Source: Acanthococcus lagerstroemiae (Eukaryota > Arthropoda > Insecta > Hemiptera > Eriococcidae). From it: a DNA stretch of 64,000 nt. Location of the stretch: assembly GCA_031841125.1 (NCBI GenBank), contig CM063110.1, positions 35,107,214-35,171,213 of the forward strand, read 5' to 3'. Position 1 is the stretch's first letter, and each line of letters begins with the position of its first letter. A program made the position numbers and the translations under genes. Of this stretch, positions 54,831-64,000 are shown one piece after another. Below the pieces are notes generated by a model. The model saw nothing but the letters and a program-made list of their open reading frames with translations, had not been told where the DNA came from and ran no database searches.

Positions 54831-57479
54831 CAAGAGAAATGGTTTTTGAAAAAGGGTTAGACGGTCTTAAAAAAGAAAAATGAATTCAATCGTCGTGGGA
54901 ATTTTTCTATGTTAGTTAAGGGTCATCTTCAACAATTTTCAACAAAAACCTTTCTTGCGAAGATTATTTTTATTTCTCCTACCTACATGGGTATAATTTG
55001 TCCAGATTGTATACAGTTAAGTAAAAAAGAAAAAAAAAGGTATTAAAAACATTCACAAGTAGGTATCAATATTTATCGTCTCATTTAACGGTACTAGAAA
55101 AGAAAAACGCAGTATTACGAGTAGATGTTAAAGTGAAATGATTTGCAAATGTCAGCAACTTCGTCTACCACTTTGACCTTCATACACGGATTAGGTTTGT
55201 TGGTTTCGTTCCGTTTTCTGAATTGAAACAATATTCCTGTGTCGATATTCACCAGTCCGGGGGGTAAAAAGTAAACATGATGTATCATGAACATATTTGT
55301 TCTGCGTGATGAATGTAGAAAAGGAATGGCTATTTCGTGTTACCTGTGCTCTGTATTTTTTTTTTTATCTTTCGATACTTCCCTTCTGCTACTGAAATGA
55401 AAAATATGCAATACCAAAGCAGTACATACTGAACTTTTTTACACAACACTTGTATTCGTACTGAAAAAATACGGGTTTTCATTTTTTCCCTCTTGTTTTT
55501 GGAATCTCATTTTATTATATCTGCAATTTTCCCTTAGGACTCACTTCATGCTGATCGTATGACCGCCACCTGTGTGTAATGGGCACGGCGCGTATTTCCT
55601 CATTTCGCTTTCCGCTGAAGTTGCTCTCGAAAACAATTTTAAATTTAGCCGAGTGAACACCAACTTCAAGTTTATATTCCGAATGTAGTTCTGTGCATTC
55701 TCTCTTCTAACTTTTCACAGCGGAAATACGAATTCTTTTCACTTACTTTTTAAATTATAATACTCGCGAAAGTGAAATATTTATGGCCTGTTAGAATTCA
55801 CAATTAGCGTATAATTAAATATTTACAGCCTATAGGGTTAATTAAAACTTCTTTAAAAAAACCTTTTAGCAATAATCATCGGTATTAACGAAACGGAATT
55901 CTTTATTTAGTAAATTCTGGCAAAATTTGAATTAAATTAGTTCCGAAGTAAATTTTCAAGTACTCGGAAAGAAAATCCGCGGCTAAAACGAGAGAATGTG
56001 CGGACAGTAAACGGAACAGAAATCGGTTCAGAAAAGTTTGAAGTTTTTCCTGTGTAGTTAGTAATATATTAAGTAATGTTACGTATCAGTTTAAGGAGAT
56101 AGTTGGATTTGGAATTTAGTGACTGTCAAGAAATAAAGTGAAAACTTTTTTGGCAGTGAATTGCATTGGGAAGTAAACATTGGCTAGGTAGCGCTAGTGT
56201 AATACACTAACACAAACTAAGTAACGCTCAACACATTAGAAACGTCTGGGGGGCTTATTTCAGCTTCCCTATTCTTCTAAATCAAAAATCGCGATTTTCA
56301 GTTTCACGTAATTTCATGTAAAAAATGTCCATGGAGGTAATTCTTTTTTAACCTGATAGCTCAATGCTATTGCTGAAATTATATTTCAAGCAACTTTCTT
56401 CCATAAACGATCACGAGGCGGCGTTCAAAGATCACTCCTTTAACACATTTTTTATGTGAACGAGTTAAACTAACCCCCAGCTGTAGAAGCAGGGCTTTTG
56501 GTTAACTTTCCAATTGAATACTGAAATTATAAAACTGAAGAAACTGTGTTAAGATGATGGAAATTCAGTAATAATCATGGGTGAGCCAAAATCCTTTGGT
56601 TTCTTCATGTACCAACCGCAGAAAAAGTACTTAAAAGTGAACTAAGCGGCTCAAAAAACCCTTATACGAGTAGAAAGTGAAACGAAATTGAAATAACTGA
56701 AAATCAGAGTACTGTGAAGTCCTAAAAGGAAACGGAAGTGGAGAAGAACCCCAGGAGTGGATTCCGCGACCCTGAAAATATAAATTTGAGAGACAAAACA
56801 ATTTTGTATGTTCATATGGGGACTTATTGACTGGAACTCAAATTCCGGAAACCAGTGTTAATTCTCCATGCGAATTTCAACATTTTTGAGGCATGAGTTA
56901 CATTTCCCAAGTTTTGTTCTAACGTGACTTTTTTTCTCTCCGATATTTAAAACAGATTTAGCGAACAAACCAAAGGAAAATTAAAAGTTGAAAATGAGGA
57001 ACTTCTGTTCATTCGTCATCTGTCTGTCTTATCACCTGATATGAAGAAGTACCTACGTCTGCGCCTTGTCCGTCAGTCTTATTCGGGCATTTATTAGAAA
57101 AACGGCGTATTTCAGTAACTCGAGAGCTGAATATGTTTAAATACTTTTTCCTAATGGTTTCATTGAGTATGTCCTTTACTTTTTCTAACCATTACTATAC
57201 GTGTTCCTTTCCCTAACTATCCAATAAATCTGATAAAGAGGTTGAAAATTCTATCATCATCACCGTGATAATTGCTCGATGCGTCCTTAAATCAGTGACA
57301 GATTCAAAAAGTAATCTTGGGGGAAGGGAGTATTCAGCATTTGTGAAAATGAAATAGTTTCACCACTTCTCTCTAAATATGTGGATCCTTTATACGCCCT
57401 CGAGAGTCTAATCGTGTGAGGAGAGAAGAAGAAAATATTCTAGGGTTCTGAACGTTTCTACTATTTCTTCATTAGTGAA
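54831..57479. other. Intergenic, no gene recognised
   Basis: No domain, repeat or mobile end recognised. About 55,550-56,050 has moderate CpG content and few stop-free frames. T-run at about 55,359-55,368. Confidence 0.4.
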
Positions 57480-59200
57480 GTAGCTTCCAAAGTACCTCTG
57501 GTACCACCTCTCACTTTCCCACACAAGCATCACAAGTTTCAAAAGTTTTCTTTCCAGTCGCTTTTCGCCGGATTTTAGCATCTCTACTGGGATACCATCA
57601 ATACCCGGCGTCTTGCCGTTTGGCACAATAGCTAGCACTTTGCTTAGTTCGTCTGTTGTGAGTGATCCAAGCTGACAGTGGTAGCGATACTAGAACCCCA
57701 GGTATCGACGGGCACGGTGAGCTCCAAAATGGCGTATGGTCACACGCGGGGTATGTAGGTGTCTTAACAGCGGTGAGGTACTGTCGTATGCTCTCGAGTG
57801 CAGTTGAATAGACCAAGTTTTCTTGGTTGAGCAGCTTGGTAAAGTGCTCCTTCCAGCGCTCCTCAGTTTCTCGTGTACTGCCCAGCAGGACACCATCTCT
57901 GTTTCGAACGGGACACTCTGAGCGTTTTGCCGGTCCATAGAGCTCTTTAATGACTTCGTGCAGTCTTTTTACGTCGTGCTCATCCGCGTATTTTTGCATT
58001 TCCATTGCTGTACTGCGGAGCCAGGGGTTTTTTAGGCGTCTTGTCTCCCGCTGAAGTTCGTCTGCAGATCTTGATGGCTTCTTCTTAGTGCGGTGGTCTT
58101 TGGGATCAGCAAGTGCCTTTGCACGTAGTTCGTTCCGAGCAAGCAGTAGCCATTCTCCAGGAACCAATCTGGGTTCCGTCGTTTCGTTGATCCCATTGTT
58201 TCTTTTCCTGCTGTAGGTAAGCTATTGTTTAGCAGCTCCCAGAGTTCGTTCGTGCTGCTTTCGTTGTTTGGTTGCTGAGCGACTTCTGGTAGTTTACGGC
58301 GGTTCCTTTGTTCTTAAGCGCTGCTATATTGAATTTTGCATTTGAGGATTTTGGCTGAAACTGCTTGAGTTTGCGTGGCCGTACAGTCGGCTGAGGACCA
58401 GGTAGTAATCTGTGTCGCGTTTGCTCCCCGTTTGACCTTAGTACTAAAGTCCTCGTGGAGATGCTTACGCCTAATTATTGAGTAGTCGATTTAATGGCCG
58501 TGCTTTGATCGTGAGTGGATCCAGGTGGCCTTGTAGATGTTCCGATATTTAAAAAATTGTTTGTGATGGATAAATTATGTAGGGTACACAGTTGCAGAAG
58601 TAGCAGCCCTTTTTCCGTTAGGCTTCTCCATTCAGTGCTCCCCAAGCATACCTCGTGTTCCGACGATGCTTCTCCCAAATTTTGTATTAAAATTGCCCAG
58701 TAGAAGTATGCGATCTTTTGTTGGTACTTTATCAAGCTCAGTGCTCAGGTCTACATAAAAGGATTCTTTTTCAGCTTCTTCAGCATTCAACGTGAGAGCG
58801 GATACGCTGAGAACAGTAATGCTTTAGTTCGTGCTTGTTGGAATACGCAGTTTTACCATTCTGTCTGATATGCATACAGGGAATTTTTCAGTTCTGCGAC
58901 TAACTCGTTTTGCATCGCTGTGGCTACTCCACTACGTCTAGGTTGCTTTTCTTCCCTTCCTGACCAGAAGAAGGTATAGCTTTTCTCACGCAGAGGGCTT
59001 GTTTCGTGGATACGGGCTTCAGAAAGAGCGGTGACGTTCACCCTATAGCTTCCCAATTCTTGAACGATGATTGCTGTTCTTCTTTCTGGCCTTTCAATTT
59101 TTTCCCGGTCGAGAAGAGTGCAGACGTTCCATTCCCCTACCCTAAGTCCACCTTCGCGGCGTTTTCTGTAGCGCCTGAAAATCGATGCAGCCCCTGTTCG
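57480..59200 (-). pseudogene. RTE-like non-LTR retrotransposon: endonuclease to RT start, broken
   Basis: Read from 59,200 downward. An apurinic-type endonuclease begins with LRVGEWNVCTLLDREKIERP, RRTAIIVQELGSYRVNV and TALSEARIHE, then SYTFFWSGREEKQPRRSGV. Next comes KYQQKI or a shifted LLGNFNTKFGR (the L-G-D-F-N motif with Asp changed to Asn), then GKRAA- and THDQS-like remains of the N-Q-I-D-Y region. A linker follows with MQKYADEHDVKRLHEVIKEL, YGPAKRSECPVRNRDGVLL and ERWKEHFTKLLNQ. Then RT entry motif GKTPGIDGIPVEMLKSG at about 57,550-57,605. The element stops there; the palm with the catalytic aspartates is missing. At least four frameshifts or stops. This is the most complete copy of the family in the window and the only one with the endonuclease. 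Confidence 0.85.
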
Positions 59201-60879
59201 GAGATCCGATTGGGGCTATTGTACCTCCGAAGTGTTTTACAGCGATCTCTAGGCTCAGTATGATTCTGATTGTGGTGTGAAAGGACGTTTGCGCATTCTT
59301 AACCACGGCACCATTGCGCAGATTGTGCCGGGCTCTGCGTTGTCAGCTAGATGTGTTCAATTGTAAGTGTGGCGACTCGGCTTGCTGATCGTTTTCGCCG
59401 AAGCGAGGGATGTATAGACCTTTCGAAATTCCACAAAATCTTTCTTTTCGCGCTGAACCTGTTTCAGCTACCTTTCTTGGCTTCTTTCTCGCGATCCGTC
59501 TCCTGCACCCCTCGCTTAGAGGATTAAGAGCGTGAGCGTGACCTGTCTTTTGTTTACTCTCGCTGTCTCTCCCTAATGATCATTCGAATCCGCGAAATGT
59601 AAATTCTGTGTATAGTCAGTTGTTGTATAGTAGTGAATACACGATCTTTGGGCTCGATGGTCGCATCTTTTCATTAGCCCTCGTGCTAAAGTAAGACAGA
59701 GTCAGAAGGATTTGGTCCCGCTGCAACTCGTGTAGAGATGGCAGTGGCCCAACTGACTAGGGCTTGAGGCGCCACCGTACTTAAGCGGCTTGAGCTTTCC
59801 GCTGCCGCTCTTAGGATAGGTAACCTGTCTCTGTCCCTATCCGGTCCAGCAGGCCTTTCCACGGTCGGACTGAGTACTTGCCCTAGTTGGACCTCCCGTA
59901 CACTCTTTAACTGGCCGACCTGACTTCCCACTGGGGTTGGTTACCACAGTCTTCTGTCAGGTTAACCGGTGCAACTAGGGCACTACGTGTAGGCGAGTGC
60001 GGGGTAGGAACGGAGAGGCTCAGTGGCCATTGGAGGCCATATGTTTGCATCACGCTCCATATTTCTCTGTAAAGCTAGCGGGTCAGTCGACGCGACGTGC
60101 GAAAATTCTTCCGTTTGACAGCAAAGGCCTTTATAATATAGGCTATTGGTATATGTGATATTAAAACACAGCAGATGGTGAAAACAGTTGTATTCTGATT
60201 TTGAAAAGCAGTTTCACGGCATAGATTTTATAAGGGTAAAAGTGCTAATCTCGGCCATTTTGAAAGCACTCGAGCTCAACTGAATTGCGCCTAAAACTTT
60301 CGCGTAAAAGTAGGTACAATTAAATTTTCCTAACCGCAGAGCGATAACGGCGGCAAATATTGTAAGTATCTGTTTTATTCAACATGCGAGTAAGTTTTAC
60401 GCAGTAAAGTGTGTTTTTAGCGTGAGTGTAGTTTTGGTTTTCAAGTTCAGCGAAAATGGGTTACCTTTTGAGGTTTTGTGAAAATTGTCCTTCCCAGAGA
60501 GTTTTAGGATAGCTACGATTTGCAGCAGACCGACGGGAAGACCGAATAAAATGAACGGTGTTGGGATTTTCGATTAAGAACATGCGGATAGACCTACTGC
60601 TATTAGTATTCGAAAAAACAAAGAAGAATCCGACGTTTCCACAGTAAAATACATTTTCATTTGAAATACCGATACCTAAATTCCAAGAACATTTAGTGCG
60701 ACGAATAATAGAGTAAAAAATTTGCTCAGGTAGGCGCATCAAGAGTTGCACTCGTATGTATCATTTAAGGAACCAGGCCCATAAAAAGAAAGAAAGAAAA
60801 CAGCTTTTATTTTTATTTTTTTCTATGCGCTAGTATCAGTATACATAGTTTACATGTACACGGCCCATTCGTAGGCATA
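59201..60879. other. No gene; GC-rich possible LTR-element leader
   Basis: 59,201-59,640 may be the 5' untranslated part of the retrotransposon. 59,640-60,060 is GC-rich. Words such as GTGAATACACGATC (59,632 on) next to TTGGGCTCGATGG look somewhat like an LTR end next to a primer site, followed by short, broken plus-strand frames (MAVAQLTRA, then LKRLELSAAAL). I cannot confirm an LTR pair. 60,060-60,880 has nothing recognised. Confidence 0.3.
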
Positions 60880-60970
60880 AACCTCATCTCCTATCCTCCA
60901 CCCCATTGGAATCCCGAGCTTCATTTTTTCCGTTGTATTCCAACCCGATTTCTAATTTCATCCCTCCACT
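60880..60970 (-). pseudogene. RTE-like retrotransposon tail, part 2 (left of hAT insertion)
   Basis: Continues the copy at 62,534-63,115. Minus-strand reading gives WRDEIRNRVGIQRKK and a decayed DRR-x-EEVYAYEWA, the tail motif after which these elements end. The hAT element splits the block R-T-R-W-R | D-E-I-R-N-R-V. Confidence 0.7.
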
Positions 60971-62533
60971 CAGAGTTGGGCAGAATAATATTCGAATACT
61001 GAATAATGAATAATTTATTCGTTAGTCGTAAGTATGAATAACGAGTAGTCATTCATTATTCAGTAATCAGTATTCAATAACATCAATCACGCGAATAATG
61101 AAATCAGACCCGTAGCCAAAGGGGGGCCAGGGGGCGTTGTCCTCCCCTGGCGCAGTCGTTTGCCCCCCCCATCCGAGAAAATTGGAAAACTTTATTTACT
61201 TTCTAATTACCCCAGTAAGATTAGGGATTACTATACATGTTTTGAAACTTCATTTTGGTATCACTGATTCTTTTCTCGTTCATTCCGCTATTCCGCATCA
61301 GGGTTGTGCCGTAGAATAAATTGGCGTAGATTTTTTTACCGACTTTTCGAAGAAATCGAAAAGCGGTATTGTTTTTGTTCATAGGGTGGGGGTTTGAGGT
61401 CAGAGTGAATTTTCTTTACGTTTTGAGGTGTGAGGAGTTCGAAAATATCATTCATTCTATTTCAGGTATCCTTATATATATATAGGTAGGTATATATATG
61501 TACAAAATTTTGAAACTGGAATAGCTCGAAGAGTGTAGGATCGAATTTTATGAAAATCAGATATGTTATAGAAAAGCACTTGAAGTTGTGCATGTGAAAT
61601 TTTGGTGAGGATTCGCCGAAAGGGGGCTGTGGGGGAGAGGGTCAAACTTTTCTTTCGATTATTTCTCATCATCTCAGCTTGGGGACGAAAAAACATACTG
61701 GAACTCATTTGAAGAAAATTTCATTTTACATATTTTTAGTTATTATCATTTTTCGCAGCACCCCAAAGGGGAGGGAGATAACCGGGGTAGAAAATTGGGA
61801 TTTAGTGTTAAAAATGTGGTCAATTTTTCTACGTGTCGAAAATGTTCGAGATATCGACCTTTCGATATAATGCGTTTATTCAGATTCATTCCCAACAATA
61901 GTTGTTTGTCGTCGGTACTGCTATTGTTAGCAAGATAAGCAGTTACTGGTATCAGTTCTTTTATTTGAACTCTGTCCATGTAAATTCGTGTTGCCTGCAT
62001 TTGAACTACCACGCGTCTAAATTCGTGCTGTGTGTATTATTATTATTATTATTATTATTATTACTAATATTATTATTTTGCTGATTTGGAGTTTTTCTTT
62101 TATTTTTCAGGATTTCTTTTATGTAAGATACTAAATTTGAAAAGTCGGTACTGCTGTCGCTGTTGCGACAGCGTTTTTTTTTTATTTTACGCATAAAATA
62201 CACCATGTAGAATGAATGACTATTCTACACTTTTTTGGGGGGGAGGGGGATAAACATTTTTTATCGAGGATGATTTTTTAAATTTTTGTGTCAAAGGACA
62301 AATTTTTTCGCATCAAAAAACAATTTTCTTTCTTTATTGACAGCTCACAATGTTATAAGTTCGGCAATGAATAACGAATAACGATGATTGACGAATATTA
62401 TTCACATCTTATTATACTGAATAATGATTGATGAATGATTATATGTGTTTACGAATAATGAATAACGAATACTGAATGACGAATAATGAGTGAACTTTAT
62501 TCAGGATTATTATTCGAATAACGCCCAACTCTG
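60971..62533. mobile_element. Non-autonomous hAT element, 1,563 bp, inside a retrotransposon
   Basis: The left end CAGAGTTGGGC (60,971) pairs with GCCCAACTCTG (62,523-62,533). The flanks are CCTCCACT (60,963-60,970) and CCTCCACC (62,534-62,541), an 8-bp duplication with 7 of 8 matching. Removing the element rejoins the retrotransposon reading (RTRWR to DEIRNRV). Subterminal parts are packed with GAATAATGAATAA- and GAATAACGAATA-type words in both orientations. An internal MITE-like remnant (CCGTAGCCAAAGGGGGGCC, about 61,112) and a (TTA)n tract lie inside. No transposase frame. Confidence 0.9.
62035..62064 (+). repeat. (TTA)n microsatellite
   Basis: About ten TTA/ATT triplets in a row, then an interrupted continuation to about 62,080. 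Confidence 0.85.
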
Positions 62534-63117
62534 CCTCCACCTTGTCCTTAGGCGCTCTTTTCCTCTTTTGTTTTCTTATGGGATCTAGTCAGTGACTCAC
62601 CGGTTCCATCTATCTTCTTTCATTCTTATCATGTGTCCTGCATACTTGAATTATAATTTCTTTATTATCGACCCTACATCTTCGCTTTGCATTTTTGTCC
62701 ATTTTGATGTACTGATTTGGTCTCTATCTTTTATCCCCAGAATCCTTCTTTCCATTGCCTGTTGCGTTTTTTTAGTTTTGGTGTTTGGGATTTTGTCAGG
62801 GACCATGTTTGGGCTCCGTACATTAGTATTGGTAGAATACAGCCATCCCGCATACTTATTTTCGAGTTAAAACTGAGTTTTTTTGTTTCCGGAGATCTTT
62901 TTCACTGCCCAGAATTTCCCCCATGCTTTGCTTTTTATCGATTTTAGTTCTTTTCCAATTCTGTCCTCGAACGCTGCTGTTTGTATCAGATAACTGCATT
63001 CGTTTGCCTCCTCTATTTCATTTAATACAATTTGTTTGTGTGTTTGTTGCCCTTTGCTACTCCTGTTTTTTGTTTTTCATTTATTTGTTTCCAGTCCCCC
63101 TTTTTGACTTGTTTCTT
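62534..63117 (-). pseudogene. RTE-like retrotransposon, RT thumb to tail, part 1
   Basis: Minus-strand frame reads KQIVLNEIEEANECSYLIQT, AAFEDRIGKELKSIKSKAWG and KFWAVKKI from about 63,040 to 62,890, then TQQAMERRILGIKDRDQIS, a decayed SIIKKL with KYAGHMIRMKEDRWNR, and KERLRTRWR ending at the hAT insertion at 62,534. This order (F-E-D-R, W-x-K-F-W-A-x-K-K-I, A-M-E-R-R-I-L-G, A-G-H-M, R-T-R-W-R) is the post-catalytic half of the family. Stops and shifts throughout. The catalytic palm is missing; the right edge abuts the R1/Jockey-like fragment at 63,124. Confidence 0.8.
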
Positions 63118-63123
63118 TACGCT

Positions 63124-64000
63124 TCGTAAGTGGAAGGACGCGCTCGCCCAGTCGATCAAGGGCGAGTAGACCCGAACGCTGATACGCGACCTCGACGTAT
63201 GGGCAGGCAGGCCTCTTTGGGGTATAGTAGAATAAAACGTTGCCGCCAATCACGGGCAACGGGCTGCGTTCCCTAATAGGTAAGACCACAGTATAAGCCG
63301 GGTGTCGAGACGAATCTCCATCTCCTCCATGAGGTAGGGCACGAACGGGGCGCAGCCCCTAACGTAGTGGTTTCTGACTGCCTGAAAGAAGAAGAAGACG
63401 AAACCAATTAATTATAAGTTTATAAGGCCCGCCACCCCCATAAGAGGAGGTCCGGATTGGCCGAAAACATACAATGAAGTCTCCTGTGAGGGGTCTTCCG
63501 TGGCACCCGGCGATAAACCTCAGGGTAAAAGCCATGCAAAACAGGGGACCCCACAAGTAATTAGAAATTTTTATTGTTAATATATTAAGATATGATTTGT
63601 ATTATTTCATGTTATGTAATACACGGGGCTACCCGGGCAAGTCAGGGATTGGCCGCCCCGTTGGGTAATTAAGAAAAAAAAAAAAAGAAAAGAAAAAAAA
63701 AGGTCTCATGGAAAGCTGAATTTTTCCACCTGACCCAAATTCTGAGAAGCCACAGGTGCTTCGGCACGTATTTATATCGGATGGTGATAGCGCCGAGCCC
63801 CATGTGCACGTACTGTGATCAAGGGGTGGAGGATAACCCTGGCACACCCTGTTCAAGTGTGAAGCCTGAGAGCAGGAGAGGCGCGGGACGGCAACAGCGA
63901 TCGATCCCGGCAGAAATACGAGCGACAGCGACGGCGTGATCAGTCGTCTCGCGCCGGACTCCTTGGTTCCGAAAATGCTGAAGAGCGGAAGCGGATGAAA
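63124..64000 (+). pseudogene. R1/Jockey-like non-LTR retrotransposon C-terminus, interrupted, runs off window
   Basis: The first part (63,124-63,232) reads KWKDALAQSIKGE, a TAG where Trp is expected, then TRTLIRDLDVWAGRPLWG, matching the post-RT block K-G-x-W-T-x-x-L-I-x-D-L-x-x-W. After an inserted poly(A) element, it resumes at about 63,714 as AEFFHLTQILRSHRCFGTYL, YRMVIAPSPMCTYCDQGVED, and, after a frameshift near 63,838, WHTLFKCEA, then SLVPKMLKSGSG near the end. C-x2-C, H and C residues form the CCHC knuckle that closes R1/Jockey-type ORF2 proteins. The reading continues past the window edge. Confidence 0.7.
63235..63713 (+). mobile_element. Short poly(A)-tailed retroelement insertion
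   Basis: Interrupts the R1/Jockey-like tail. It ends with GGCCGCCCCGTTGGGTAATT then AAG and an A-rich tail at 63,673-63,701, as at the 3' ends of R1-type or SINE-like elements. The preceding GGGGCTACCCGGG (about 63,625-63,637) can fold. The body (63,240-63,560) is GC-rich with no recognisable protein, so this is either a 3' UTR of a 5'-truncated non-LTR element or a SINE. Exact ends are uncertain by about 15 bp. Confidence 0.5.

Overview
The window reads as nuclear DNA of an arthropod, most likely an insect. It is AT-rich, has long stretches without genes, is crowded with decayed transposable elements of animal type, and holds one clear spliced housekeeping gene. A broken hemipteran-type transposase relic and a very AT-rich mitochondrial fragment hint at a sternorrhynchan (whitefly, scale insect or relative). 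That placement is a guess, not a result.

The only gene with an intact product is ribosomal protein L9 (RpL9, minus strand, coding span 36,813-38,793). It has three coding exons with canonical splice sites, a 189-residue product, and a probable non-coding first exon that starts with a terminal oligopyrimidine (TOP) motif at about 39,200. Its last intron (36,920-38,202) carries four near-identical ~78-nt units plus one diverged unit in the sense orientation. These have C-box-like UGAUGA motifs and, in most copies, closing stems. They look like a lineage-expanded array of intronic box C/D snoRNAs, and are the most interesting part of the window.

Most of the rest is transposon debris. Non-LTR retrotransposon pieces of the endonuclease/RT type often annotated 'craniofacial development protein 2-like' (called RTE-like here) lie at 2.2, 7.5-8.6, 44.8-45.1, 57.5-59.2 and 60.9-63.1 kb. 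A Jockey-like RT with a YADD motif is at 9.5 kb, and an R1/Jockey-like C-terminus with an inserted poly(A) element is at 63.1-64 kb. DNA transposons with readable ends are hAT-like elements at 5.4, 16.4, 30.7, 32.2 and 61.0 kb, several with 8-bp target duplications; a THAP/P-element-like relic with ~290-bp inverted repeats at 32.6-34.0 kb and a detached copy of its end at 39.4 kb; a pogo/Tigger-like MITE at 48.8 kb; a Helentron-type 3' end at 26.2 kb; and a complete 2,653-bp element (40,872-43,524) with inverted repeats, an AACA duplication and a broken non-transposase-looking ORF.

A ~210-bp NUMT of mitochondrial nad4 sits at 53.2 kb. Several tandem or degenerate repeat fields (14.4-15.4, 16.7, 27.2-28.0, 50.0-50.7 and 54.5-54.8 kb) fill more of the space. 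Stretches with CpG-containing, non-repetitive sequence (about 1.0-1.5, 4.9-5.3, 21.4-22.2, 29.6-30.3 and 55.6-56.0 kb) hold no recognisable gene and may be intergenic or intronic DNA of genes outside the window.
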